Assembly: GCA_017616445.1 (NCBI GenBank)
Contig: JAFZYE010000018.1
Location: 1-60,157 of the forward strand
Source: Bacteroidaceae bacterium
GTDB lineage: Bacteria; Bacteroidota; Bacteroidia; Bacteroidales; Bacteroidaceae
Length of the DNA: 60,157 bases
Direction: 5' to 3'
In this document: positions 43,393-52,557 of the stretch, piece by piece
How positions within the stretch are numbered: the stretch's first letter is position 1
How the letters are laid out: every line of letters starts with the position of its first letter
Position numbers and translations under genes: made by a program
The notes under the pieces: generated by a model
The model's database searches: none
What the model was told of the DNA's origin: nothing
What the model saw: the letters and a program-made list of their open reading frames with translations, nothing else

Positions 43393-43508
43393 GCTTTAGA
43401 AATTCGCCAAAATGATTAAAGCCACAAGAGTGAAAGATAATGCTCACGTGTTTCACGTGGGCTTTTACTCGTAGATGTGGCAATGGTGTTTGGCGATACC
43501 TCTAAAGC
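43393..43508 (+). ncRNA. Structured rod-shaped RNA element in the LRR gene leader
   Basis: Five nested helices can be paired directly. P1 is GCTTTAGA (43393-43400) with TCTAAAGC (43501-43508). P2 is TCGCCAAA (43404-43411) with TTTGGCGA (43489-43496). P3 is GCCACA (43421-43426) with TGTGGC (43476-43481). P4 is GAGTGAAA (43428-43435) with TTTTACTC (43463-43470, one G-U). P5 is GCTCACGTG (43442-43450) with CACGTGGGC (43454-43462, one G-U) and a TTT loop. The element lies about 70 nt into the predicted transcript and 60 nt before the start codon. I cannot match it to a known riboswitch or family from memory. It could be a cis-regulator or a processed small RNA. Confidence 0.65.
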
Positions 43509-43571
43509 GTAGACGAAGTAATTTGTCCACGTTTTTTGTACCTATTCATTAACAATTAAAACAATACGATT

Positions 43572-46319
43572 ATGAAGAAACTTTTTTTCTTATTAATGAC
43601 CTTGCTTCCTATAGTGGTATGGGCTGACGTGGAAATCACCGAGACGAACTTCCCCGACGAGAACTTCCGCAACTGGTTGCTCAGTCAAGAGTATGGTACT
43701 GACGGTGTGCTGACGGACGAGGAAATTGCGGGCATTCAGAGCATTGATGTGAGCGGTTTAGACATTCAGAGCCTGAAGGGCATCGAGTTCTTTATGGCGC
43801 TGACACAATTAAAGAGCAAACAGAACCAGTTGACAACATTGAATGTGTCGCAGAATGCGGCATTGGAATATTTGGATTGCTCCAACACCGGGCTGACGTC
43901 ATTGGATGTCTCAAAGAACACGGCGCTGACAAATCTGTATTGCTACGACAACCAACTGACGGCATTGGATGTCTCAAAGAACACTGCACTGACAAAACTA
44001 GATTGCGCCTACAACCAGCTGACGACCTTGGACGTGTCGAAGAACACGGCGCTGACAGGGCTGTCTTGTTATAGCAATCAGCTGACTACATTGGATGTAT
44101 CGAAGAACACAGCGCTGACAAAGCTGTATTGCATCTTCAACCAGCTGAAGACGTTGGACGTATCGCATAACACGGCACTGACAGTGCTGTATTGCTACAA
44201 CAACCAGCTGACGACGTTGGACGTGTCGAATAACATTGCGCTGACATGGCTGTATTGCTACAACAACCAGCTGACGACATTGGACGTATCAAAGAACACA
44301 GCACTGACAGAGCTGTCATGCAGCGGCAACCAGTTGACGACCTTGGACGTGTCGCATAACACAGCGCTGACCCAACTGTCTTGCTCCAACACAGGGCTGA
44401 CGACCTTGGATGTGTCGAAGAATACTGCGCTGATAGCACTGGTTTGCTCTGCGAATCAGCTGGCAACATTGAATGTGTCGCAGAGTGCAGCATTGGAATA
44501 TTTGGATTGCTCCAACACCGGGCTGACGTCATTGGATGTCTCAAAGAACACGGCGCTGACGGAGCTGTATTGCTACGACAACCAGCTGACGACACTGGAC
44601 GTGTCAAAGAACACGGCGCTAGAATATCTTTATTGTTGCGGCAACCAACTGACGACATTGGACGTGTCGGGATGCTCAAAACTGATATGCTTGATTAGCT
44701 ACAGCAACCAGATTAAGGGGGTGGGCATGGATGCACTTGTGGAGAGCCTGCCGACCATAAGCAATGGCAGGTTGTATGTCATTTATAATGAGGACGAGCA
44801 AAACAAGATGACCACCACACAGGTGACAGCTGCCAAGACCAAGGGATGGACTCCTTATTATTACAATGGCGAAACCTGGAAGGAGTTTACTGGCAGTGAA
44901 ACAATGGCTTCTGGTGTTGAAATCAACGAGACAAACTTCCCTGACGAGAACTTCCGCAACTGGGTGCTCAGTCAAAAGTATGGCACTGACGGTGTGCTGA
45001 CGGACGAGGAGATTGCGAACATTCAGTTCATCGAAGTGGGCGGTTCAAACATTCAAAGTCTGAAGGGCATCGAGTTCTTTACGGCGCTGTCACAGCTAAA
45101 TTGCGCCGTCAATAAGCTGACGACATTGGATGTGTCGAAGAATACTGCTCTGACCTGGCTGTATTGTGACCGCAATCAGCTGACGACCTTGGATGTATCA
45201 AAGAACACGGCGCTGGAATATCTGTATTGCTACGATAACCAACTGACGACCTTGGATGTGTCGAAGAACACAGTGCTGACAGAGCTGTCTTGCTACGACA
45301 ACCAACTGACGACCTTGTATGTGTCGCAGAATGCTGCATTGGAATATTTGGATTGCTCCAACACTGAGCTGACGTCATTGGATGTCTCAAAGAACACGGC
45401 ACTGACAGGGCTGTCTTGCAGCAGCAACAAGTTGACGACGTTGGATGTGTCGCAGAACACGGCGCTTACATATCTGAATTGCAGCTACAACCAGCTGACA
45501 ACATTGGACGTATCGAAGAACACGGCGCTGACAAGGCTGTCTTGCCTTGTCAACCAGCTGACGACTTTGGATGTGTCGAAGAATGCGGCATTGGAATACT
45601 TTGATTGCCACTACAACCAGCTGACGACGTTGGACGTGTCTAATAGCACGGCACTGACGGAGCTGTATTGCTACGACAACCAGCTGACGACATTGGACGT
45701 ATCGCATAACATGGCGCTGACAATGCTGTATTGTTACAACAACCAGCAGACAGCGTTAGACGTGTCGCAGAACACGGCGCTGACAAATCTGTATTGCTAC
45801 GACAACCAACTGACGGCATTGGATGTCTCAAAGAACACTGCACTGACAAAACTAGATTGCGCCTACAACCTGCTGACGACATTGGATCTGTCGCAGAACA
45901 CAGCACTGACAATGCTGTATTGCAACTACAACAAGTTGACGACATTAGACGTGTCGAAGAACACTGCGCTGGGATTACTGGTGTGCTTCGGCAACCAGAT
46001 TAAGGGCATGGGCATGGATGCGCTTGTGGTGAGTATGCCGACCATAAGCAATGGCGAGTTATATGTCATCTATAATGAGGACGAGAAGAACGAGATGACC
46101 ACCACGCAAGTGGCAGCTGCTAAGGACAAGGGATGGACTCCCTATTATTACGATGGTGGAAACTGGAAGGAGTATGCTGGCAGTGAGCCGGAAGGCATAG
46201 ACAACCTCACAGCAGACAGCAGCAAGGACAATGCCGTGTATAACCTTAGTGGTCAGCGCACTAAGGGGCTCACAAAGGGCATTAATATTGTGGATGGCAA
46301 AAAGGTGATGGTGAAATAG
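43572..46319 (+). CDS. Leucine-rich-repeat surface protein with internal duplication
   Basis: The 915-aa protein has a signal peptide (MKKLFFLLMTLLPIVVWA). It is built from about thirty 21-residue LRR units of the form LTTLDVSKNTALTELSC, in two halves that each begin with an NFPDENFRNW...YGTDGVLTDEEI cap (about residues 23 and 447). Each half ends with an IKGVGMDALVESLPTISNG-like unit. The tail VYNLSGQRTKGLTKGINIV is a C-terminal signature shared with other Prevotella secreted proteins. It is likely surface-exposed and binding proteins or glycans. A 100-bp stretch is repeated exactly at 43917-44016 and 45771-45870. Long antisense frames over this gene are by-products of the repeats. Confidence 0.9.
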   Translation: MKKLFFLLMTLLPIVVWADVEITETNFPDENFRNWLLSQEYGTDGVLTDEEIAGIQSIDVSGLDIQSLKGIEFFMALTQLKSKQNQLTTLNVSQNAALEYLDCSNTGLTSLDVSKNTALTNLYCYDNQLTALDVSKNTALTKLDCAYNQLTTLDVSKNTALTGLSCYSNQLTTLDVSKNTALTKLYCIFNQLKTLDVSHNTALTVLYCYNNQLTTLDVSNNIALTWLYCYNNQLTTLDVSKNTALTELSCSGNQLTTLDVSHNTALTQLSCSNTGLTTLDVSKNTALIALVCSANQLATLNVSQSAALEYLDCSNTGLTSLDVSKNTALTELYCYDNQLTTLDVSKNTALEYLYCCGNQLTTLDVSGCSKLICLISYSNQIKGVGMDALVESLPTISNGRLYVIYNEDEQNKMTTTQVTAAKTKGWTPYYYNGETWKEFTGSETMASGVEINETNFPDENFRNWVLSQKYGTDGVLTDEEIANIQFIEVGGSNIQSLKGIEFFTALSQLNCAVNKLTTLDVSKNTALTWLYCDRNQLTTLDVSKNTALEYLYCYDNQLTTLDVSKNTVLTELSCYDNQLTTLYVSQNAALEYLDCSNTELTSLDVSKNTALTGLSCSSNKLTTLDVSQNTALTYLNCSYNQLTTLDVSKNTALTRLSCLVNQLTTLDVSKNAALEYFDCHYNQLTTLDVSNSTALTELYCYDNQLTTLDVSHNMALTMLYCYNNQQTALDVSQNTALTNLYCYDNQLTALDVSKNTALTKLDCAYNLLTTLDLSQNTALTMLYCNYNKLTTLDVSKNTALGLLVCFGNQIKGMGMDALVVSMPTISNGELYVIYNEDEKNEMTTTQVAAAKDKGWTPYYYDGGNWKEYAGSEPEGIDNLTADSSKDNAVYNLSGQRTKGLTKGINIVDGKKVMVK

Positions 46320-46353
46320 CCTCTCCCGAAGCCTCCCTAAAGGCATAATAACT

Positions 46354-46387
46354 ACAATCAGCATACGGGTGACCGTGTGCTGATTGT
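46354..46387 (+). terminator. Hairpin between the convergent LRR and GH13 genes
   Basis: A 15-bp stem (46354-46368 with 46373-46387, one G-U) encloses the loop GTGA. There is no long T-run, but the position 35 bp after the LRR stop and before the end of the convergent GH13 gene suggests a shared terminator. Confidence 0.65.
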
Positions 46388-46485
46388 GTATTAATGCCTT
46401 TATTGATAAGGTGTTGCTACCGACCACCGATATGCTGTTCGGAGGCAAATTGATTCAATTGAGGGTGGGGATACTTTTTCCGTTT

Positions 46486-48264
46486 TTAGAACTTCAAAAC
46501 GATTCCTCCATTGGCAGGGGCTATGATGTCAATCGACTGATCGGGATAGAGATCAATCGTTCGGGTGGCTCCTGTCAGAAGGTCTGTAGCAAATCTGGCT
46601 CCTGTTCTCATGTTGAGGAAGTCGACAGCATGGGCTGGTATGCGTATAGAGGCTTTCAAAGGCTCGTCAAAGAAGTTGGCTATGATGAGAATGGTCTCTT
46701 CACCATCTTTACGGATGAACGCAAATAGTTTGTTCGTGTCCATCTGCTGATTCTCATAGTTGGCATACATCAAATCGTAGAACAGACCGTTACTGATAGC
46801 TTTCTCAGCATTGCATAGGGTGATGACCTTCACATAATAATTGAAGATTTCTTTTTCTGATTTGGTCAGCTTGTTTGTATCATACAGACCATTGTTCCTC
46901 CATCGTTTGAATTGGTCAATTGACCAATAGTCGAAGATGGTGGTACGTCCGTCGCTACCGCTGAAACCGGCATCTTCCATACCGTCAACCCCAAGCATCT
47001 GTCCCTGATACACCATAAATGGATTGGTACGCATGAGGGCAGAAACGAGTAGGGCAGGGAAGGCTTTGTGAGCATCACCTGCAAAGAATTCGGAAGCGAT
47101 ACGTTGTTCGTCGTGGTTCTCAAGGAAGTTGAGCATGTGTGGCTGGATGTCGTCAACTGACTGCCAGCATTGTGTGATAAGCGAAGCACTGCCTCCTCCA
47201 ATTACATGACGTAACGTATCATAGAGTCCTACCTTGTCGTAAAGGTAATCAAAATGACCACGATAGATATAGTTGCGATACTCGTTTGGATTATATACTT
47301 CTGCGATGAAGATGATACCAGAATGCTCTGATTTGATTTGAGGAATGGCCCATTCCCAAAACTCTACGGGTACCATTTCTGCCATATCGCAGCGGAAACC
47401 ATCAATACCCTTTGTCGCCCAGAATCGGAGGATGTCGAGCATTTTGTTCCAGGTGTCCGGATAATCAAACATTTTAGTCTTCGTTCCGCTTTCTGGCAGG
47501 TCTGTCGTAAGGTGTCCGTATGCCCGGATACCTTCAGTTTGAACAGTACTGTTGAGTTGTTCTGCGATGGATGGGTCTAACTGATGAGTATATGGGTTTA
47601 CACCATAATTCAGCTTCACGGTTTCATACCAGTCGTTTCTACTCGGACGAGCTGATAGGCAATCGTTACCTGTCACTTTCGCAGGCATTTCTGTATAACG
47701 CCCGCTATATTCAGGATTATCGACAATATCGCTGATGTCGAGCGGTTGGTTTGTCAGGTAGTAGAAGTTGTTCTGAGGAGAGAAGAAAGCTGATGTGTCA
47801 TCATGTTCTCCGAGGTCGGATACTCCTAACGGCTTAGCGTCCGAATGATACTGGCGTGCTACGTGGTTAGGAACGAAGTCAATCAGCATCTTCAATCCGG
47901 CACGGTGAGTGCGTCCCACAAGCTGTTCGAACTCCTTCATGCGATGGGGCACATCGACAGCCAAATCGGGATCGATATCATAGTAGTCCTTGATAGCATA
48001 GGGACTACCTGCATTTCCTTTTACTACTAATGGATTATCGGCTTTGATACCAAATTGTGAGTAGTCGGTCTTTGTGGCATGCTCAATGATTCCTGTGTAC
48101 CAGATATAGTTAAAACCAAGACTCCGAATTTGTTTCAGAGCCTTGGTTGTATAGTCATTGAGCTTTCCGCAACCGTTTTGCATAATCGACCCATGCGGTA
48201 CATTGGTAGTACTGCTTGCACCAAAGAGGCGCGGGAGGGTTTGATAGATAACGGGACGCATCAA
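46486..48264 (-). CDS. GH13 alpha-amylase family enzyme
   Basis: The 592-aa protein is a GH13 TIM-barrel: MLIDFVPNHVA (region I), GFRCDMAEM (nucleophile Asp), FIAEVYN (acid/base Glu) and FLENHDEQR (transition-state Asp). It lacks a signal peptide, so it is predicted cytoplasmic and would process internalised malto-oligosaccharides or glycogen. A C-terminal beta-domain ends at NGGIVLKF. fabD lies upstream on the same strand, 75 bp away and unrelated. Confidence 0.9.
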   Translation of the reverse strand: MMRPVIYQTLPRLFGASSTTNVPHGSIMQNGCGKLNDYTTKALKQIRSLGFNYIWYTGIIEHATKTDYSQFGIKADNPLVVKGNAGSPYAIKDYYDIDPDLAVDVPHRMKEFEQLVGRTHRAGLKMLIDFVPNHVARQYHSDAKPLGVSDLGEHDDTSAFFSPQNNFYYLTNQPLDISDIVDNPEYSGRYTEMPAKVTGNDCLSARPSRNDWYETVKLNYGVNPYTHQLDPSIAEQLNSTVQTEGIRAYGHLTTDLPESGTKTKMFDYPDTWNKMLDILRFWATKGIDGFRCDMAEMVPVEFWEWAIPQIKSEHSGIIFIAEVYNPNEYRNYIYRGHFDYLYDKVGLYDTLRHVIGGGSASLITQCWQSVDDIQPHMLNFLENHDEQRIASEFFAGDAHKAFPALLVSALMRTNPFMVYQGQMLGVDGMEDAGFSGSDGRTTIFDYWSIDQFKRWRNNGLYDTNKLTKSEKEIFNYYVKVITLCNAEKAISNGLFYDLMYANYENQQMDTNKLFAFIRKDGEETILIIANFFDEPLKASIRIPAHAVDFLNMRTGARFATDLLTGATRTIDLYPDQSIDIIAPANGGIVLKF

Positions 48265-48339
48265 GTTATTTACTATTTGACAATTTAACTACGTTCAATT
48301 TACTGTTTCCAGTTCATGTGTTGCTTGAAGAGTGAAGCA

Positions 48340-49230
48340 TTAAGCCTCTATTCCGTGAGCAGTTACATCACGAGAAATCTTGGCAATCATGCCCTGAAGA
48401 GCCTTACCAGGGCCGCACTCCGTGAAGTCTGTTGCTCCATCTGCAATCATTGCCTGTACCTCGTAAGTCCATTTCACAGGTGAGGTGAGCTGCTTCAACA
48501 GGTTTGCCTTGATTTCTGCAGCATCGGTATGTCCCTTTGCATCTACGTTCTGATAAACAGGACACTTAGGTGCGTGGAATTCTGTCTGCTCGATAGCAGC
48601 AGCCAATTCATCCTGAGCAGGCATCATCAATGGAGAGTGGAAAGCTCCTCCTACAGGCAGTGGGAGTGCACGCTTAGCACCTGCTTCCTTCAATGCCTCG
48701 CAAGCTTCGTTTACTGCTTCGATGTTACCTGAGATTACCAACTGACCTGGGTTGTTATAGTTAGCAGGAACAACAACATATCCTTCCTTGTTGATGGATG
48801 CACATACTTCCTCTACCTTCTCATCAGGCAGACCGATAATTGCAGCCATCGTACTTGGAGCAAGTTCACATGCTTTCTGCATAGCCATCGCACGCTTGTA
48901 GACGAGCTTCAAACCATCCTCGAATGAGAGACATTCTGCAGCTACGAGTGCAGAGAATTCACCCAAAGAATGACCTGCTACCATCTCAGGCTTGAAGGCC
49001 TCACCCATGCAGAGTGCAGAGATAACAGAGTGGAGGAATACAGCAGGCTGAGTAACTTTTGTTTGCTTCAGCTCCTCGGCTGTTCCTTCAAACATGATGT
49101 CTGTGATTTTATAACCAAGAATCTCATTGGCTTTGTCGAACAACTCTTTTGCTAATGGGTTTGACTCATACAAATCCTTACCCATACCGGAGAACTGAGC
49201 TCCTTGACCTGGAAATACAAATGCTTTCAT
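48340..49230 (-). CDS. fabD: Malonyl-CoA:ACP transacylase
   Basis: The 296-aa enzyme loads malonate onto acyl carrier protein for fatty-acid synthesis. The nucleophile is the serine in VAGHSLGEFSALV (about residue 83-95), with FPGQGAQFSGMGKDLY at the N-terminus and a catalytic histidine in GGAFHSPLM (about 198). It is cytoplasmic and of normal length. No other fab genes are adjacent. Confidence 0.95.
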   Translation of the reverse strand: MKAFVFPGQGAQFSGMGKDLYESNPLAKELFDKANEILGYKITDIMFEGTAEELKQTKVTQPAVFLHSVISALCMGEAFKPEMVAGHSLGEFSALVAAECLSFEDGLKLVYKRAMAMQKACELAPSTMAAIIGLPDEKVEEVCASINKEGYVVVPANYNNPGQLVISGNIEAVNEACEALKEAGAKRALPLPVGGAFHSPLMMPAQDELAAAIEQTEFHAPKCPVYQNVDAKGHTDAAEIKANLLKQLTSPVKWTYEVQAMIADGATDFTECGPGKALQGMIAKISRDVTAHGIEA

Positions 49231-49284
49231 ACTGATTATCTATTTATTGATGATTAATATTCGATATTTGCGATTCTTCTTCTG

Positions 49285-49292
49285 CAAAGATA
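49285..49292 (-). promoter_or_regulatory. -7 element of the fabD promoter
   Basis: TATCTTTG on the minus strand (49285-49292) precedes the fabD start by 55 bp. No clear -33 is seen. Confidence 0.45.
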
Positions 49293-49411
49293 TGCAATTA
49301 TTCGCACTTGGTGAAATATCTGCTTGAAAAATGACACGAAAAGGGTGCGAACGAGCAAAAAAACGTATAAAAACCGGCACTTTCGTTGAAAAGTGTGCAG
49401 TCGTCATTCGT

Positions 49412-51538
49412 TTACATGCCAATTGTATATGAACCTCCAACTGTGAACCAACAGCCCGCTTGAGGTACATTCGCAATATCGTAATAGTGCTTTGATGTCA
49501 GATTGTTTCCTTGCACATACACCTTATATTTATTATAAGCCCATTGCAATCGCAGGTCGAGTTGTCCATAACTACCGTAGTTTTGGTGAGCTCCTGTCTG
49601 TGCATGATCAAACCAGCCGGTTCTGTCCTTATAGACAAATTCCCATTGGGCACTCAAATGCCGAGTGATACGATGGCGTAAGGTAACAACGAACTTATGA
49701 CGCAAAAACACCAGCTGACTGGCATAATTGGCTGCTTGTTCCGCATTCCTGCGTTTTTGGTTGTTATAGCAATAGCCAACTGTCAGATTATTGACGAATG
49801 GGTTTGAGTCGTGCTTTTGATTGAAATCAAAGGATAATAAAGCCTCAACACCCAAATTCTCAATGTCCGAGTTGGCACTCGACCATGAGGTTGCTCCTTG
49901 CAGTTTCACCCAGTCAATCATGTCAGTCTCTTGACGATAGAATCCCTTTATGGATGCTTTCAGGAGTGGGGTAGTGTAACTCCAACCGAATGAGTAGTCT
50001 GTACTCTTCTCCGGCTTTAGGGCATTGTTGGCCTCAAGTCCCGGGCCGTTATAGTATAATTCTGTATAGGTTGGCGTACGAAGACTCTGATTGAATGAGG
50101 CATAGAGTCGCATACCTTGTTTGGGACTATAGCTGATATCGATTCCTGGGTAGAATTTCATGCCTCCGACGACGCTTGAGTTGTGGTTGACCAGTACACC
50201 GGCAGAGAAACTCCAATGCTCGAGCAATACATTGTGCTCCATATAGATTCCAATGTTGGAGCGTCCGTCTTTGTATTTATAGCCAGGATAGTTGTTGAGA
50301 TTGTTGGGATCGATAGGTTTACCCAACCGTGTGCTGAGAATCTCCTCGCGTCTGAATTCAATTCCTACTGACGTTTTGCCAAGCATCCATTGTGCCCATG
50401 TGTTGAGGTTGGCACCATACACGTTTGTCTGGTGGTAGTTCTCGTAGGCTGCCGGATTCTCTTTCCGCCAAACGTAGTGGTCGTATGTCCTGTTCCAATA
50501 CATCTGTGGCATCAAGTGCAGTTTTCCGTGAGTCTCACCTTGAATTGCCAATAGGTAACGTGAGTTCTCCTCGTATTGTGACTGACTTCCTGTGCCATAG
50601 AAGGTGTTAGCACCATATTTCTTGGTACTGAATCCTGCTTGTAGTCTGATGTCTAATGGGTCGCTGGTGTATTGCTCATTCCAATACACATTTCCTTTTT
50701 TAAAATCGCTGTTGTCTGATGCTCCGTCGCTCTGTGTCCATCCTCCGCTGATACGGTTGCGGAAATTACCGGATAGGTAGTTGAGGTGTCCATTAGCGTC
50801 GATAGTTCCGTATGAGCCTCCTGTGAGTGCGATACCTGTCTGGCTGTCGGCTTCCGACTTCGTGACGATATTGATGACACCTGCGAAGGCTGATGAGCCA
50901 TATACTCTGCTGGCTCCTCCCTCAATGATTTCGATGCGTTCGATGTCATGAATACTGACGGGTAAGTCCATTGTGAGGTGTCCTGTGTGAGGATTGGAGA
51001 TGTTGATGCCGTTGAGCATCACGGTCAGTTGGTCTTCATTGCCTCCGTTCACCCCTATATCGGTCTGGATGCCGTAACCTCCTCTTTGTCTGACATCTAC
51101 GCCTGCTACCAGTTTCAGCAGGTCGTTCACGCTCTGAGCCGCACTCGCCTCGATGTCTTTGGTGTTAATCACTTGAACGATTCGTGTTGCCTTATCTTCT
51201 GGAATCGGAATGCGTGAGGCACTGATGTTCGTACACGATAGTTCGATTGTTCTCTCTGTGAAGCCGATGGTATCGACTTCTTCCTGTAGCAGTATGTCGA
51301 TGGGTGGAATGTCATCGAGCACTCCTTCTGTGCATAACTCGCTCGTGCTGTCTGTGGTGACAGGTGCAGTCGCTACCTTTGCTACCGCTGAGTCGGGAGT
51401 CGCAGTGAGTAGGGTAGCAGCACTCAGCACACCGATGCGTATCTCTCTGCCTAAACTGAGGAACGCAGCATCAGCGTGGCGTGTGAATTGATGCCAACAG
51501 ATGGTGTCTGCCTTGATTTTGAATTGTTTTTTGTACAT
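49412..51538 (-). CDS. TonB-dependent receptor (BtuB-like)
   Basis: The start MYKKQFKIKADTICWHQF at 51538 gives 708 aa; a start at 51571 would lie in repeat sequence. An unusually long N-terminal stretch (about 35 residues) precedes the hydrophobic signal (IGVLSAATLLTA). A plug domain follows (VQVINTKDIEASAAQSVNDLLKLVAGVDVRQRGGYG, about 125-250), then a beta-barrel with C-terminal GCWFTVGGSYTIGM. It fits the BtuB-like group importing cobalamin or other large ligands through TonB, but the substrate is not proven. No cobalamin riboswitch could be recognised upstream. Confidence 0.85.
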   Translation of the reverse strand: MYKKQFKIKADTICWHQFTRHADAAFLSLGREIRIGVLSAATLLTATPDSAVAKVATAPVTTDSTSELCTEGVLDDIPPIDILLQEEVDTIGFTERTIELSCTNISASRIPIPEDKATRIVQVINTKDIEASAAQSVNDLLKLVAGVDVRQRGGYGIQTDIGVNGGNEDQLTVMLNGINISNPHTGHLTMDLPVSIHDIERIEIIEGGASRVYGSSAFAGVINIVTKSEADSQTGIALTGGSYGTIDANGHLNYLSGNFRNRISGGWTQSDGASDNSDFKKGNVYWNEQYTSDPLDIRLQAGFSTKKYGANTFYGTGSQSQYEENSRYLLAIQGETHGKLHLMPQMYWNRTYDHYVWRKENPAAYENYHQTNVYGANLNTWAQWMLGKTSVGIEFRREEILSTRLGKPIDPNNLNNYPGYKYKDGRSNIGIYMEHNVLLEHWSFSAGVLVNHNSSVVGGMKFYPGIDISYSPKQGMRLYASFNQSLRTPTYTELYYNGPGLEANNALKPEKSTDYSFGWSYTTPLLKASIKGFYRQETDMIDWVKLQGATSWSSANSDIENLGVEALLSFDFNQKHDSNPFVNNLTVGYCYNNQKRRNAEQAANYASQLVFLRHKFVVTLRHRITRHLSAQWEFVYKDRTGWFDHAQTGAHQNYGSYGQLDLRLQWAYNKYKVYVQGNNLTSKHYYDIANVPQAGCWFTVGGSYTIGM

Positions 51539-51568
51539 ATATATTAAATATCTTAACTCTCGCAAGCT

Positions 51569-51770
51569 CAAGTTAAAGAAGTTATCGAAGTTAACGGCCT
51601 GCGGCCTGGAAGTTAATGATCTACGACCAAGAAGTTACCGCTACGCTCCGACGGAACCAAAGGATGTATGTATCAGCAGACTATCGTCGAGCCGAAGGCG
51701 ATAACTCCAAGCAAAGCGATAACTTCGAGTGAAACGATAACTCCTAGCGGTAAAACCGCGATAACTTCCA
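51569..51770 (+). repeat. Cluster of AGTTA and inverted TAACT units
   Basis: The 308-bp gap between the receptor start and rplT holds at least five AAGTTA units (about 51570, 51580, 51589, 51611, 51633) and then four inverted CGATAACT units (about 51699, 51718, 51735, 51759). Palindromic GGCCTGCGGCC (about 51596-51606) and GCGGT...ACCGC (about 51747-51759) segments are also present. It can fold into long-range AAGTTATCG/CGATAACTT pairs. No promoter or gene is apparent. Confidence 0.6.
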
Positions 51771-51795
51771 TAGCTGCAATTGCGAAACTTAATTA

Positions 51796-51823
51796 AAAAG
51801 GAGAGCTTTCTGCGCTCTCCTTT
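51796..51823 (-). terminator. Terminator after rplT
   Basis: Reading the minus strand, AAAGGAGAGC and GCTCTCCTTTTT pair around an 8-nt loop (GGAGAGC at 51800-51806 with GCTCTCC at 51814-51820), then a T-run. It ends the infC-rpmI-rplT transcript 24 bp after the rplT stop. Confidence 0.88.
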
Positions 51824-51846
51824 CGTTATCTTAAGTAATGTGAGTC

Positions 51847-52191
51847 TTACTTAACTTTCTCAACGACTGCCTTGAATGCTTCTGGGTTGTTGAGTGCAAG
51901 ATTTGCGAGTGTCTTGCGGTTGATTTCGATTCCAGCCTTGTGGAGTGCTCCCATAAGCTGTGAATAAGAAAGACCTTCGAGACGAGCTGCTGCGTTGATA
52001 CGCTGAATCCACAATGCGCGGAATTCTCTCTTCTTACGACGACGTCCTACGAATGCATAGGTAAGTCCCTTCTCGTAAGCGTTTTTCGCAACGGTCCACA
52101 CGTTCTTACGTGCGCCAAACTGACCTTTAACGCGCTTTAAAATCTTCTTTCTTCTTGCTCTTGAAGCAACATGATTTACTGATCTTGGCAT
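51847..52191 (-). CDS. rplT: Ribosomal protein L20
   Basis: The 114-aa, very basic protein is L20, a 23S rRNA-binding protein needed early in 50S assembly. It has [20 protein letters not shown] at the start and [20 protein letters not shown] in the middle. It is the last gene of the thrS-infC-rpmI-rplT cluster. In other bacteria L20 represses this operon by binding its own mRNA; I do not see the E. coli-type pseudoknot here, but the 105-bp gap to rpmI could hold a control site. Confidence 0.97.
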   Translation of the reverse strand: MPRSVNHVASRARRKKILKRVKGQFGARKNVWTVAKNAYEKGLTYAFVGRRRKKREFRALWIQRINAAARLEGLSYSQLMGALHKAGIEINRKTLANLALNNPEAFKAVVEKVK

Positions 52192-52296
52192 AATTTTTTT
52201 CCTTTTTGAATGTTAGCGGTAGTCGTTACTACACTTGTTGAGCTAATCATTCGATTAAACAATTTGTGAATTAATTCTTACTTACTGTTAAGAGAT

Positions 52297-52494
52297 TTAA
52301 CGGAGGCAAAGTAGGTCACGTACTTGCTTTACGTTTGCTTTCACCACGATAGCTGAGTGATCGAGGTTTCTCTTCTGCTTCTTAGTCTTCTTTGTCAGAA
52401 TGTGACTGTGATAAGCATGCTGTCTCTTGATTTTTCCAGTTCCAGTAAGCTTAAAGCGCTTTTTAGCGGCTGAACTTGTTTTTACTTTTGGCAT
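52297..52494 (-). CDS. rpmI: Ribosomal protein L35
   Basis: The 65-aa basic protein is L35 of the large ribosomal subunit: [24 protein letters not shown], then [14 protein letters not shown], ending in [10 protein letters not shown]. It lies between infC (63 bp upstream) and rplT, in the conserved order. Confidence 0.97.
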   Translation of the reverse strand: MPKVKTSSAAKKRFKLTGTGKIKRQHAYHSHILTKKTKKQKRNLDHSAIVVKANVKQVRDLLCLR

Positions 52495-52557
52495 TTTTTC
52501 TTGTTTTTATTTGTTATTACTATGAGTGGCAACGTATATACCAGGACGTTACGCACC

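Noticed and set aside
43792..45945. Many open frames antisense to or shifted within the LRR gene
   Set aside because: They are generated by the 63-bp repeat unit of the LRR gene; their peptides are low-complexity and repeat with the same period.
49240..49476. 78-codon minus-strand frame between fabD and the receptor
   Set aside because: It overlaps the end of the receptor gene and has no start signals or recognisable domain.
51539..51846. Cobalamin riboswitch upstream of the BtuB-like receptor
   Set aside because: I could not find a B12-box-like sequence or the expected multi-helix core; the region is made of short repeats.
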